The translations under genes and the position numbers were made by a program. Shown here one piece after another: positions 18,872 to 27,600 of a DNA stretch of 64,000 nucleotides. A model generated the notes under the pieces. It was not told where the DNA came from. It searched no databases and saw only the letters and a program-made list of their open reading frames with translations. Numbering within the stretch: position 1 is the first letter of the stretch; every line of letters begins with the position of its first letter. The stretch is from Bogoriella caseilytica (GTDB lineage Bacteria; Actinomycetota; Actinomycetes; Actinomycetales; Actinomycetaceae), in NCBI RefSeq assembly GCF_003752405.1, contig NZ_RKHK01000001.1:1364001-1428000 (forward strand), in the 5' to 3' direction.

Positions 18872-19501
18872 TCAGGCACGGACGCCTTCGAGCTGTTGGT
18901 GCACGAGGTGTTCCGCGAAGGCGCTCGCCCGCTGATGATCCCCTCGTGCACGCGCCACCACGGCATTGACCATGAGGCCGCCTTCGATGGCGTCGAGGAA
19001 GGCGACCACATCGGTGCCCGGGGCCAGCTCGCCGTCGTCGATGGCTTGCCGCACCCGCGGAGCGCTGCCGTGCATGCCGCGCGAGACGTCACGGAGGCAG
19101 AGGTCGGCAAAGTCCTCGGGGGCGCCCGCTGCCGCGGCGTACAGCTCGATCATGGCCGGGCCGTACTCACCCAGGTAGAGCTCCGCCCGGGCTTGCGCGT
19201 GCACCACCAGATGCTCACTCAAGCCCATCCCCGAGGTGTCCGGCGTGGGGTGCTGCGCGGCGAGGTGCTCGATGGCCTCGGTCAGAAGCTCGCGCTTACC
19301 GGACCACCGCAGATAAATGGAAGACTTCCCGATACCGGCCTCACCTGCCACGCCGTCGAGGGTGAGGCCCGCCCAGCCGCGACGGCCGAAGATCGCTAGC
19401 GCCGCCGCATAGGCACGCGGTTCGGTATCGGCATGACGTGGCCGCCCTGGCCCACGCCGGCGTCGAGCGCTTGCGGGCGCGCTTTCGGTGGCTGTGGTCA
19501 T
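18872..19501 (-). CDS. TetR-family transcriptional regulator
   Basis: The protein has 209 residues. The N-terminal helix-turn-helix includes GWAGLTLDGVAGEAGIGKSSIYLRW, preceded by a basic tail (ARRRRGPGRPRHAD). The C-terminal ligand domain resembles the TetR_C_11-like type but gives no ligand clue. It lies 64 bp upstream of luxS, in the same direction, and separate from the phn genes. Its target is unknown; self-regulation or control of luxS-mtnN are both possible. Confidence 0.88.
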   Translation of the reverse strand: MTTATESAPASARRRRGPGRPRHADTEPRAYAAALAIFGRRGWAGLTLDGVAGEAGIGKSSIYLRWSGKRELLTEAIEHLAAQHPTPDTSGMGLSEHLVVHAQARAELYLGEYGPAMIELYAAAAGAPEDFADLCLRDVSRGMHGSAPRVRQAIDDGELAPGTDVVAFLDAIEGGLMVNAVVARARGDHQRASAFAEHLVHQQLEGVRA

Positions 19502-19630
19502 GAGAGGACTCCCTTGTCCAGCTCGGTTGACAGAGCTTCCAGCCTATCGGTTCGGCGCTGGCTGAGCATGTATGCCCGACGGTGGCCGTGCCCATCCAAC
19601 CGCTGCGCAACCTCCCGGCACCCGGGGCGA

Positions 19631-19695
19631 TTGTGCTCAGGAATCGTCGGAATAACGCCGAGCGGAGGGGTCAAAGCGACGTTTGGTGAGCACAA
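19631..19695. repeat. 65-bp dispersed hairpin repeat, copy A
   Basis: The ends form a perfect 9-bp inverted repeat, TTGTGCTCA (19631-19639) and TGAGCACAA (19687-19695). The element is exactly 65 bp, is followed by CCGCACAGGGG, and matches the 65-bp element at 55795-55859 in length, ends and following sequence. It lies in the gap between the TetR gene and the phn operon end. Confidence 0.55.
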
Positions 19696-19778
19696 CCGCA
19701 CAGGGGATGGCGGGCGGCGAGCCCGGTGGGACCCGACGGAGGAGGGCCCGCACAGGGGATGGCGGGCGGCGAGCCCGG
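19696..19778. repeat. Direct repeat of 31 bp, two copies
   Basis: An identical 31-bp GC-rich block beginning CCGCACAGGGGATGG occurs at 19696-19726 and 19748-19778 (52-bp period), directly after the 65-bp hairpin element and 21 bp before the phnE2 stop. No coding frame fits. It may be the tail of a small mobile or slipped repeat. Confidence 0.7.
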
Positions 19779-19798
19779 GACCCCGCGGGCCCAAGCGG

Positions 19799-21070
19799 TC
19801 AGAGGTGGGCGGCGGCCCGTTCGGTGGGGCCGGCACCGTCGGCAGCGCTCCGGCTCTTCTTCCGGCGCACCCGGGCGCCCTTGATGATGCGGTGCCGGAT
19901 GGCGGCGGAGGCCTGGTCGACGGCGACGGTCACCACAATGATCACCGCGATGACGATGCCGATCTGTTCCCAGTCCCGGATGCCGAAGACGTTGGAGAGC
20001 AGCACGCCGATACCACCGGCGCCCAGAGTGCCGAGGATTGCCGAGGCGCGGATGTTGACCTCGAAGCGGTAGAGCCAGATCGCGATGACGTCCGGCATCA
20101 CCTGGGGCAGCACGGCCCAGCGGATGATCTGGGCACGGTTCGCACCGCAGGCCTGCGCCGACTCCACCGGTCCGGTCTCGATGGACTCGATGGCCTCAGA
20201 GATCAGCTTCGACAACGTTCCCACCGAGGAGACGCCCAGTGCGAAGGCACCCGCGAGCGCGCCACCACCGCCTGCGCCGAAGCCGAAGAGCGGCAGGGTG
20301 ATGGCGATGGCGATGGCGATCTCCGGCACGGCGCGGATCACCGAGAGCCCGAAGCGCACGGGCAGGTAGATCGGCAACGGCGCCATATTGCGCGCGGCGA
20401 GGAACCCGAAGGGCAGGGACAGCGAGGCGCCCACCATGGTGCCGATCCACGCGATCGCGACCGACTCGATCATGGCGGAGAACGCGTCGCTCCAAATCCC
20501 GAGCACCCGCTCGTCTGGAACCTGGAAGACGCCCTCACCCATCAGGCGCACGTAAGTGCCGATGTTCCCCGGGAGGTTCAGCGCTGCCGCGAGATCCATG
20601 CCCGTGCCGGTGAAGGCGATGAGCACGATGAAGGCACCGGCGACCAGGCCGAGATCGAACTTCGTCTTGGAGGGCTGGACCGGGCGGGCGTCGAGCCGGT
20701 CCGGGGCGAAGCGCGTGCTGCCGGCACCCTGGACGGCAGAACTATCGGAGTCGTCGCGACTGCGGCCCACGGCTCCAGAGCCCGCGCCCGGCTCGCGGGA
20801 GGCAGCGGACGGGGCGCGCCGCGAGCGGAGGGCACGGTCACGCACCGTGTAGGTCGCGATGGCCAGGAAGCCCAGAGCCAGCAGGATGGCGAGCCAGAAC
20901 TCGGCGAAGGGCGCCATGTCCTCCAGCGCCGCCTGGCGGAAAGCACCCGCAGAAGCGAACTCGGACGCATCGGTGATCTCGATGCGCTGCACAGCTCGGT
21001 ACGCGGAGTAGAGGGCGCCGAGCAGGAAGGCGATCCCCCAGATCAGCAGGCGCACGGTCTTGGCCCTCAT
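19799..21070 (-). CDS. phnE: Phosphonate/phosphite-type ABC permease (PhnE2)
   Basis: The protein has 423 residues. The C-terminal two thirds is a PhnE permease with the ATPase-contact loop SAQACGANRAQIIRWAVLPQVMP and about six helices. The first 160 residues are extra, with two or more hydrophobic helices and a polar linker (residues near 85-130). The ATG at 21070 overlaps the stop of the first phnE by 4 bp. The permease pair forms the channel fed by PhnD and powered by PhnC. The inner domain spacing is longer than the usual 270-residue family members. Confidence 0.92.
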   Translation of the reverse strand: MRAKTVRLLIWGIAFLLGALYSAYRAVQRIEITDASEFASAGAFRQAALEDMAPFAEFWLAILLALGFLAIATYTVRDRALRSRRAPSAASREPGAGSGAVGRSRDDSDSSAVQGAGSTRFAPDRLDARPVQPSKTKFDLGLVAGAFIVLIAFTGTGMDLAAALNLPGNIGTYVRLMGEGVFQVPDERVLGIWSDAFSAMIESVAIAWIGTMVGASLSLPFGFLAARNMAPLPIYLPVRFGLSVIRAVPEIAIAIAITLPLFGFGAGGGGALAGAFALGVSSVGTLSKLISEAIESIETGPVESAQACGANRAQIIRWAVLPQVMPDVIAIWLYRFEVNIRASAILGTLGAGGIGVLLSNVFGIRDWEQIGIVIAVIIVVTVAVDQASAAIRHRIIKGARVRRKKSRSAADGAGPTERAAAHL

Positions 21071-22125
21071 ATCAGCTTCCTCCGGGCCCACATCGAGAAC
21101 AGGTCGACCAGCAACACCACCACGATCAGGGCGGCGAGGATGGCCGAGACGCGGTCGAAGCGGAAGTCGGAGAACTGCAGCATGATCTGCTGACCGATGC
21201 CCGCCACGCCGACGATGCCGATGGCGGCCGAAGCACGGATGTTCAGCTCGAAGACGTAGAGGCTGTAGGACACGTAGCTCGGCATGACCTGCGGCAGTAC
21301 GGCCATGCGGTTGCGCTGCAGGAGGTTCGCGCCGGAGGCGTCGGCGGCCTCGATGGGGCCGAGGTTCACGCCGTCGATGCTCTCGCCCACCAGCTTGGCC
21401 ACCACGCCGATGTTGAACATGGTCAGCGCCAAGATGCCGGCCAGGATGCCCAGTCCGTGGGTGGTGCCGCCGATGAAGGCCACGAAGAGCAACGCCCACC
21501 CGACGTCGGGGATCGAGCGGATCACCGAGTTGATGGCCTTGACGGTCTGGCTCACCACCTTGTTCGGTGAGGAGACCGGGGAGGCAAGCAGCGCGAGCAC
21601 GAGGCCGATGAGGCAACCGATGAGCGTGGCCACGATGGCCATATAGATGGTGTCGAGCCACAGGTGGCGCACTCGCCACAAGTGCTGCCAGTCAGGCTGG
21701 AAGAAGTCGAACCGGGTCAGCAGCAGCTGGACGTTCTCCCAGCGGCGGTAGATGTCCAGCAAGTCGAAGTCGACCGCCTTGCCGGCCCACTGCGAGACGA
21801 TCAGGAAGCCGGTCAGGCCGGCCGCCGAGGTCGAGGAGGCCCGCACCCGCCAGCACAGCGCGAGGCCGCCGATCATGAGCACGGCCCCGAAGAGCGGCCA
21901 GACCGGCAACAACGAGACCTCGTCCTCACCGATGGTGACCGTGCCCTCGCCGATGGTCCACTCGGCAGTGGAGGTCAGCCAGAAGACCGCGGTGGCCACC
22001 AGGGCCACCACGACCAGCGCCGCGTAGCGCGCGCCCGAGGGCCGGGGCTTCTCCGGCCAGGACTTCTTCGTCTCACCGGTAACGCCGGGCGCCGCAGAAC
22101 TGCCGGAGGTGGTCGTGGTGGTCAC
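21067..22125 (-). CDS. phnE: Phosphonate/phosphite-type ABC permease (PhnE1)
   Basis: The protein has 352 residues. The N-terminal extension carries three hydrophobic segments, followed by the PhnE core (AADASGANLLQRNRMAVLPQVMP, then ELNIRASAAIGIVGVAGIG). It is directly adjacent to the phnC stop and overlaps phnE2 by 4 bp. It is a paralogue of the downstream permease, and two PhnE copies per operon are common. Substrate (phosphonate, phosphite or phosphate ester) cannot be told from sequence. Confidence 0.93.
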   Translation of the reverse strand: MTTTTTSGSSAAPGVTGETKKSWPEKPRPSGARYAALVVVALVATAVFWLTSTAEWTIGEGTVTIGEDEVSLLPVWPLFGAVLMIGGLALCWRVRASSTSAAGLTGFLIVSQWAGKAVDFDLLDIYRRWENVQLLLTRFDFFQPDWQHLWRVRHLWLDTIYMAIVATLIGCLIGLVLALLASPVSSPNKVVSQTVKAINSVIRSIPDVGWALLFVAFIGGTTHGLGILAGILALTMFNIGVVAKLVGESIDGVNLGPIEAADASGANLLQRNRMAVLPQVMPSYVSYSLYVFELNIRASAAIGIVGVAGIGQQIMLQFSDFRFDRVSAILAALIVVVLLVDLFSMWARRKLI

Positions 22126-22974
22126 TCAGGCGCTCCTCGGCGCAGCCTCGTCCGCTGCGTCGGGAGTGAGGACCTCGACTCCGGCGATGTCGTTCAGGTT
22201 GACGGGAACGTCGGTGGCGGCCACGTCCTCAGCGGTCAGCGAGCGCTGGTAGACGGTCTCGATGACGGCGTCGGTGGCTTCGGCGACGGGGCCGTCGAAG
22301 ACGACCTCACCACCGCGCATGCCGATCACGCGGTCGGCGTATGCGCGGGCGAGGTCGAGGTGATGCATGTTCACCACGCAGGTGATGCCGTCCTCCTGCT
22401 GGATGCGGCGCAGGTCGCGCATCACCTTGTGTGCCGTGGGCGGGTCGAGCGAAGCCACCGGCTCGTCGGCCAGGATGACTTCGGGCTGCTGTGCCAGCAC
22501 GCGCGCAATGGCCACGCGCTGCTGCTGCCCACCGGAGAGGGCCGAGGCGCGGTTGTAGGCCTTGTCCACGATGCCAACGCGCTCGAGGCACTCGAAGGCC
22601 AGTTCCTTCTCTTCCTCGCGGTACCACCCGAGCAGGGAGCGCAGCGTGGAGGTCATCGAGGAACGGCCGAGCAACACGTTGTTCAGCACGGAGACGCGGT
22701 TGACCAGGTTGAAGGACTGGAAGATCATCCCGACCTTCGAACGGACCCGGCGCAGCTTGGTCTTGCTGCGCGGATCCACCAGGGAGCCGTTCACGGTCAG
22801 CGAGCCCTCGGTGTAGGGCACCAGACCGTTGACGGTGCGGATGAGCGTCGACTTGCCGGCACCGGAGAGGCCGACGATCGCCACGAACTCGCCCTTGGCG
22901 ATCTCGAGGTTCACCCCGCTGAGGCCCTTGAAGCCGTTGGGGTAGACGACGTCGACGTTGCTGAAAGTGATCAT
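22126..22974 (-). CDS. phnC: Phosphonate-type ABC transporter ATPase
   Basis: The protein has 282 residues. It has Walker A (VGLSGAGKSTLIRTVNG), a Q-loop in MIFQSFNLV, the signature LSGGQQQRVAIARVLAQ and Walker B (ILADEPVASLDP), all in PhnC style. The C-terminal 45 residues are an acidic extra tail. The ATG at 22974 is followed by the PhnC-type MITFSNVDVVYPNG and has GGGAGA just ahead; a frame 18 codons longer exists. The gap to the upstream phnD gene contains two hairpins. Confidence 0.94.
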   Translation of the reverse strand: MITFSNVDVVYPNGFKGLSGVNLEIAKGEFVAIVGLSGAGKSTLIRTVNGLVPYTEGSLTVNGSLVDPRSKTKLRRVRSKVGMIFQSFNLVNRVSVLNNVLLGRSSMTSTLRSLLGWYREEEKELAFECLERVGIVDKAYNRASALSGGQQQRVAIARVLAQQPEVILADEPVASLDPPTAHKVMRDLRRIQQEDGITCVVNMHHLDLARAYADRVIGMRGGEVVFDGPVAEATDAVIETVYQRSLTAEDVAATDVPVNLNDIAGVEVLTPDAADEAAPRSA

Positions 22975-22990
22975 GGTTCTCCCTGGTGCT

Positions 22991-23062
22991 CGCCGGGGTA
23001 CGGAGCGCAGCCTACTCGCGCTCCGCACCCCGGCGGGTCACCCAGGCCTGATGGCCGGGTGA
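22991..23062 (-). promoter_or_regulatory. Two hairpins in the phnD-phnC gap
   Basis: The first stem is 17 bp (22991-23007 with 23019-23035). Its single imperfect pair is a G-U wobble in leftward RNA. The second (23038-23062) pairs TCACCC-GGCC with GGCC-GGGTGA around one bulged base. They lie right after the phnD stop. Such stems usually protect the binding-protein message or partly stop transcription, giving more PhnD than PhnC/E. There is no T-run. Confidence 0.6.
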
Positions 23063-23069
23063 GTGAGGA

Positions 23070-24152
23070 TCAGTCCTCGGGGAAGGCGTCGTAGACGTTA
23101 CGAGCCAGGTCGAGGTCCTCGGAGCTGGAGGCCACCAGGCCGTCCATCTCGTAGGTGTCGTACAGGATCTCCAGGCCTTCGTCGGTGTCGTTCAGGGAGA
23201 GGAAGGCGTCCAGGATCAGCTGACGCTCGTCCTCGGTGAGGGCGTCATCACCAGCGAGAACCACGCCGTCGTTCGGAATCGGTCCGGCCCAGGCGAAGAC
23301 CACGACTTCCTGGCCCACCTCGGGGTGCTCGTCCTCGATGTTGCCGCGAGCGTCGTCGAAGGACACACCCACGGTGGCATTGCCGTTGAGCACGTTCAGC
23401 ACCGAGTTGTCGTGGCTGCCTGCGAACTGTTCGTCGAGGTCACCAGAGCCGGGAACGAAGCCGTGGATGTCGTTGAGCTGGGTGGCCGGGAAGTAGTAGC
23501 CCGAGGCCGAACCTTCGGACACGTAAGAAATGGTGTCGCCGGCCTGGATGTTGTCCAGGGCCTCGACGCCGACCGGGCCGGGCTCGGCGTCGTCGGTGCC
23601 GTTGCAGAACAAGTAGCCGTCCACGTCAACCGGCTCGTCCATGCAGAAGGTGTCCGGGTCGTTGGTGAACCACTGGGTCACGTAGATGTCCGAGCCGTAA
23701 CGCTCAGCCTGAGCGACGGGGATGGCGTCGGCCACGCGCTCGGCCTGGACCATTTGGACCGGGCCGGCGCCGAGGATGCCGTGGACATCGCCGATGGCCA
23801 TGGCGGTGACAGCGCCGGAGTAGTCGTTCGCGACCTCCACGCGCACCGGGAAACCGTCGAGGGCCTCGGAGAGTGCCTCGGCGAGACGCTCCTCTTCGGC
23901 GGCGAGGGCGTCGACGTCGGTGGAGGGGGTCAGCGCAATGACGAGCTCGTCGATCGACTCGATGCCCCCAGCGGTGTCGTCGCCGTCCTCATCGGTGTCG
24001 GTGTCGTCATCGTCGGTGTCGTCCTCGGTGGTCTCCTCGACGGTGGGGTCTTCCTCGTCGACATCGGAGTCCGAGTCGCCGTTGTCGCCGCACGCAGCGA
24101 GAACGAGAGCCGTCGCGGCTGCGGCGGCGGCAAGCGTGGTCGAACGCTTCAT
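23070..24152 (-). CDS. phnD: Phosphate/phosphite/phosphonate-binding lipoprotein
   Basis: The protein has 360 residues. The lipoprotein signal ends in LVLAAC with Cys21. The next 40 residues are almost all Asp, Glu, Ser and Thr, an unusually acidic linker. The PhnD domain follows (LVIALTPSTDVDALAAEEERLAEALSEAL style, then the ligand strand YSGAVTAMAIGDVHG). The ATG at 24152 is chosen because it starts the signal peptide and has AGGAAG 7 bp upstream; a longer frame to 24278 lacks support. It is the first gene of the phnDCEE operon. Confidence 0.93.
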   Translation of the reverse strand: MKRSTTLAAAAAATALVLAACGDNGDSDSDVDEEDPTVEETTEDDTDDDDTDTDEDGDDTAGGIESIDELVIALTPSTDVDALAAEEERLAEALSEALDGFPVRVEVANDYSGAVTAMAIGDVHGILGAGPVQMVQAERVADAIPVAQAERYGSDIYVTQWFTNDPDTFCMDEPVDVDGYLFCNGTDDAEPGPVGVEALDNIQAGDTISYVSEGSASGYYFPATQLNDIHGFVPGSGDLDEQFAGSHDNSVLNVLNGNATVGVSFDDARGNIEDEHPEVGQEVVVFAWAGPIPNDGVVLAGDDALTEDERQLILDAFLSLNDTDEGLEILYDTYEMDGLVASSSEDLDLARNVYDAFPED

Positions 24153-24570
24153 GTGTCCACTTCCTGATTGTGAGTGATTCCGGTGGTGGGTCTGGGACGC
24201 GAGGTCTACGCCGTCCGGGTGGCCACACACGGCGGCCAGTGACTTCCCGTGTCTGGTCAACCCCCGGTGACCGATCACGCGGTCAGGAGGAAGGGAACCA
24301 GGAACACGTCAACGCAAGAACGCGGGCAGGTTACGAGGAGGTGAACAGATCCACCTGCTCCCGCGACTCGCCCGGGCCCCTGTGCCACTGTCACCGGGTC
24401 ACCGTATGGCACTCGGCCCTGGTGCAGCAGCCCTCGTGGGTCACAGTTTGGTGGCAGAACGGAATAACGACGCACCCTTGCCGTCACTTTGGTGGCAGCT
24501 TGAAACTCGGTTGGTGTTCGCGTGCCCATCGCCGCGGCACCTCGCCTGGCGCAGGCTGACTAGCGAGGGT
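24153..24570. other. Upstream region of phnDCEE with short repeats
   Basis: No gene is supported in this 418-bp gap. Leftward it should contain the phn promoter. Two features stand out. GTTCACC (complement of 24341-24347) is followed 11 bases later by a related CGTAACC unit, similar to actinobacterial PhoP direct-repeat boxes. An 11-bp repeat TTTGGTGGCAG occurs at 24447-24457 and 24488-24498. Both are suggestive only. Confidence 0.35.
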
Positions 24571-24607
24571 GACTGGTGCGTGTGCCGAGCCGGCACACGC
24601 ACCAGTC
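24571..24607 (-). terminator. 17-bp perfect hairpin after the giant surface-protein gene
   Basis: GACTGGTGCGTGTGCCG (24571-24587) and its exact complement (24591-24607) leave a 3-nt loop. The stem starts 5 bp after the surface-protein stop. This is a strong leftward terminator candidate, without a T-run. Confidence 0.75.
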
Positions 24608-24612
24608 CTCAC

Positions 24613-27600
24613 TCAGTGCTGCGCGACCTCGTCCGAGCGGCCGGTCGCGCGCCGCCGAGCCACCATCACCGCTCCAGCGCTCACCAGGAGCGCGGCGAGC
24701 AGGACGGCGAGTGCGACGTCGGCACCGGTGTGTGGCAGTGGCGTGCCCGGCTTCTCACCTGAGGGGTTATCCGGGTCGGAGGGGTTATCCGGGTCGGTCA
24801 GGTCACCGGGCACGTCGGCGAAGACGTTCGTCACCATCACCTCGACCGGTCCTACCGCCGCATCGGCCGGCAGTTCGATACCTGCCTCGACCCCCTCGAC
24901 GACCTCGGGTTCGCTGCCGGGGAGGCTCACCGTGATGGTGGTCTCCTCGGCGTCCCCGGTGACGGTCTCGGTCAGCGCGCAGTCGGCGCCGACGGGCAGG
25001 TCCGCATAGGTGACCGTGCCGTCAGCAGCGAGTTCACGCACCGCTCCGCCGGGGATCTCCACGTCGATCTGCTCGCCGTCCACCGTCATGGAGCACACCA
25101 GCTCCACTTCGAAGGGACCAGAAGCACCGGGTGCGGAGAGATCGCCGAGGACCTCCTTGGTCACCTGCACGGAGGTGACGTCGAAGGTGTTGGTCAGGGT
25201 GACCGTGACCTGCTGGCGCTCACCCTCCTCGTCGACGCCAGGGATCACCACCACGCCGTCGACCGGATCGATCGTGGAATGCGTGGCACCCCCGGTCAGC
25301 GTCTCGACCACGATGCACTCAGCGCCGGCAATGATGCCCTCGACCACGGCGCGATAACCGTTCTCCGCGGAGAGCACCACCACACCACCGTTCGGCAGCT
25401 CGACGGTCTCGACCTCACCGTCCCGCACCCAGGTGCACTGCACCTGCGCCTCGAACGGACCAGCGCCATACAGCCCAGCGCCGTCACCCTCGACCAGCTT
25501 CACCAACTCCAGGTCACCGACCTCGAAGGTGTTGGTGAGGGTCACCTCTTCCTGCTGGCGCTCACCCTCCTCGCCGGCGCCAGGGATGACCACCACGCCG
25601 TCGACCGGATCGATCGTGGAATGCGTGGCACCCCCGGTCAGCGTCTCGACCACGGTGCACTCAGCGCCGGCAATGATGCCTTCGACCACGGCGCGATAAC
25701 CGTTCTCCGCGGAGAGCACCACCACACCACCGTTCGGCAGCTCGACGGTCTCGACCTCACCGTCCCGCACCCAGGTGCACTGCACCTGCGCCTCGAAGGG
25801 CCCCGCGCCATAAACCTCGGCACCGTCACCCTCGACCAGCTTCACCAGCTCCAGGTCACCGACCTCGAAGATGTTGGTCGCGGTCACCTCGACGTCGGTC
25901 TCGTCCTGGTCGCCGATGACGATCACGCCCTCGGCCGGGTCGAGCACCGTGTGCGTGGCGCCACCGGTCACCGGCTCGGCCACCGTGCACTCGGTACCGG
26001 CGGGGAAGACCCCGAAGGAGCGCCACGCGCCGGGCTCGAGGGAGAAGTCCTCGTTGAGGAGCTCCTGACCGCGGTAGTCACAGGCCACCGTGAAGCCGAA
26101 GGGCCCGGTGCCGTAGACCTCAGCACCCTCGCCGTCGACGATCTTGCGCACGGTCAGCACGCCGCTGTCGTACCCATTGATCACGGTCACCTCGGCCGCC
26201 TGCTCACCGGGGGTGATGGTGGCCGTGGCATCGCCGTGGTCCACCACGTTGTCTCCGACGATCACGGTCTGGTCGGCGAAGGAACCGTCCGTCTCCGTGA
26301 GCGTGCACTCCGCACCCACCGGGATCCGGTCAGTGGGAGCGGTGAAGGTCTCGCCGTCGGCGAGCACGAAGGTGAGCACCGTCGTGCCGTCGTCGTCGAA
26401 GCGCACCTCCTCGCCCGTGGCGGTCACGCACTGGAGCGTGAACTCGAAGGGCCCGAAGTCCGCCGCGGCCTCGGTCTCCACCAGCTTCGTGACCGACAGA
26501 CGGGTGAAGCGGTAGTCGTTCGTGAGGGTCACGGTCTGCCCGGCCGGAACCTCCTGGGTGTCGATAGGCACCCCAGGGTCGGTGGGCACCGTCAGCAGCA
26601 CCACGCCGTCGAGGGGGTCCATCTCGCGGGAGGTCTCGCCGAACTCACCGGTCTCACCGACCTCGCTGACGCGGCACTCCGTGCCGGGCGCAGCGCCGAG
26701 CGGGATCCCGTCCACGCGCACGGTGAAGTCGTTCTCCGCGGAGAGCGCGATCTGCGCATAGTCACCCATGTCGATGGCGACTCCGTCGATCGAGCACTCG
26801 AGGTCCACGAGGAACTCGGCCGCGGCGTAGTCCGCGGCCGGCCCGGTGACCGTCTTGTTCACCTCGAGGGAGGCGAACCGCAGGTGAACGCCGACCCGGG
26901 AGGGGGCGATCTTCTTGGTGGCCTGAGCGTCGACGTACTTCACGCCGAACTGGTTCCAGGCCACGCTGTTGGTCGCCGGCACCTGCATGGGAGCTGCGTC
27001 GGCGGCACCGTCGGTGGCCGGCACGTTCTCCGTGCTGTAGGTGACGTCGACGATCTCACCGGTCTGCAGGCGGCCCGCAGCCGTGGTGCGGAAGTCGAAG
27101 TGGACGCGCAGCCCGGTGACCTCCGCCCAGTCGACGGCGTCGGCGGCCACCCACTCCTCGTCGTTCTGCTCGCAGGGCTCCTGGTTCTGCAGGTTGTTCC
27201 ACGTCCCGACGCAGACGTCCGGGCTGGTGGTCACCTCCACGACGATCTCGGTGCCCTCGGGCGCGTTGACTCCCAGGGACTCGGCGACCAGCTGCGGCCG
27301 GTACTGCGAGCCGCGGGGGTTGCCCGAGACGAGCTGACGGTCGCCACTCACCGGGAGCTGATCGAAGATCGTGAGTTCGTAGACGTCGATCGTCCCAGCG
27401 TTGGCGGCGGTCAGCAGCCAGTCGTCGACTCCACCCACCTGGCTGTGCGCCACGCAGGGTGCGCGGTAGTAGCTCTGGTCGCCGCGCTCGAGAGCCGGGA
27501 CGCACACGGAGTTGGGCGAGCTGGCGTGGTATGCGCCGTCCAGGCTGCCGTTGACACCCTTGACGGTGAACAGGTTCGGCCCGCTGGCCGGCTGCGCGAA

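Noticed and set aside
19799-21679. Longer start for phnE2
   Set aside because: The first 200 codons of the longer frame run through phnE1; the ATG at 21070 overlaps the phnE1 stop by 4 bp and starts a normal membrane protein.
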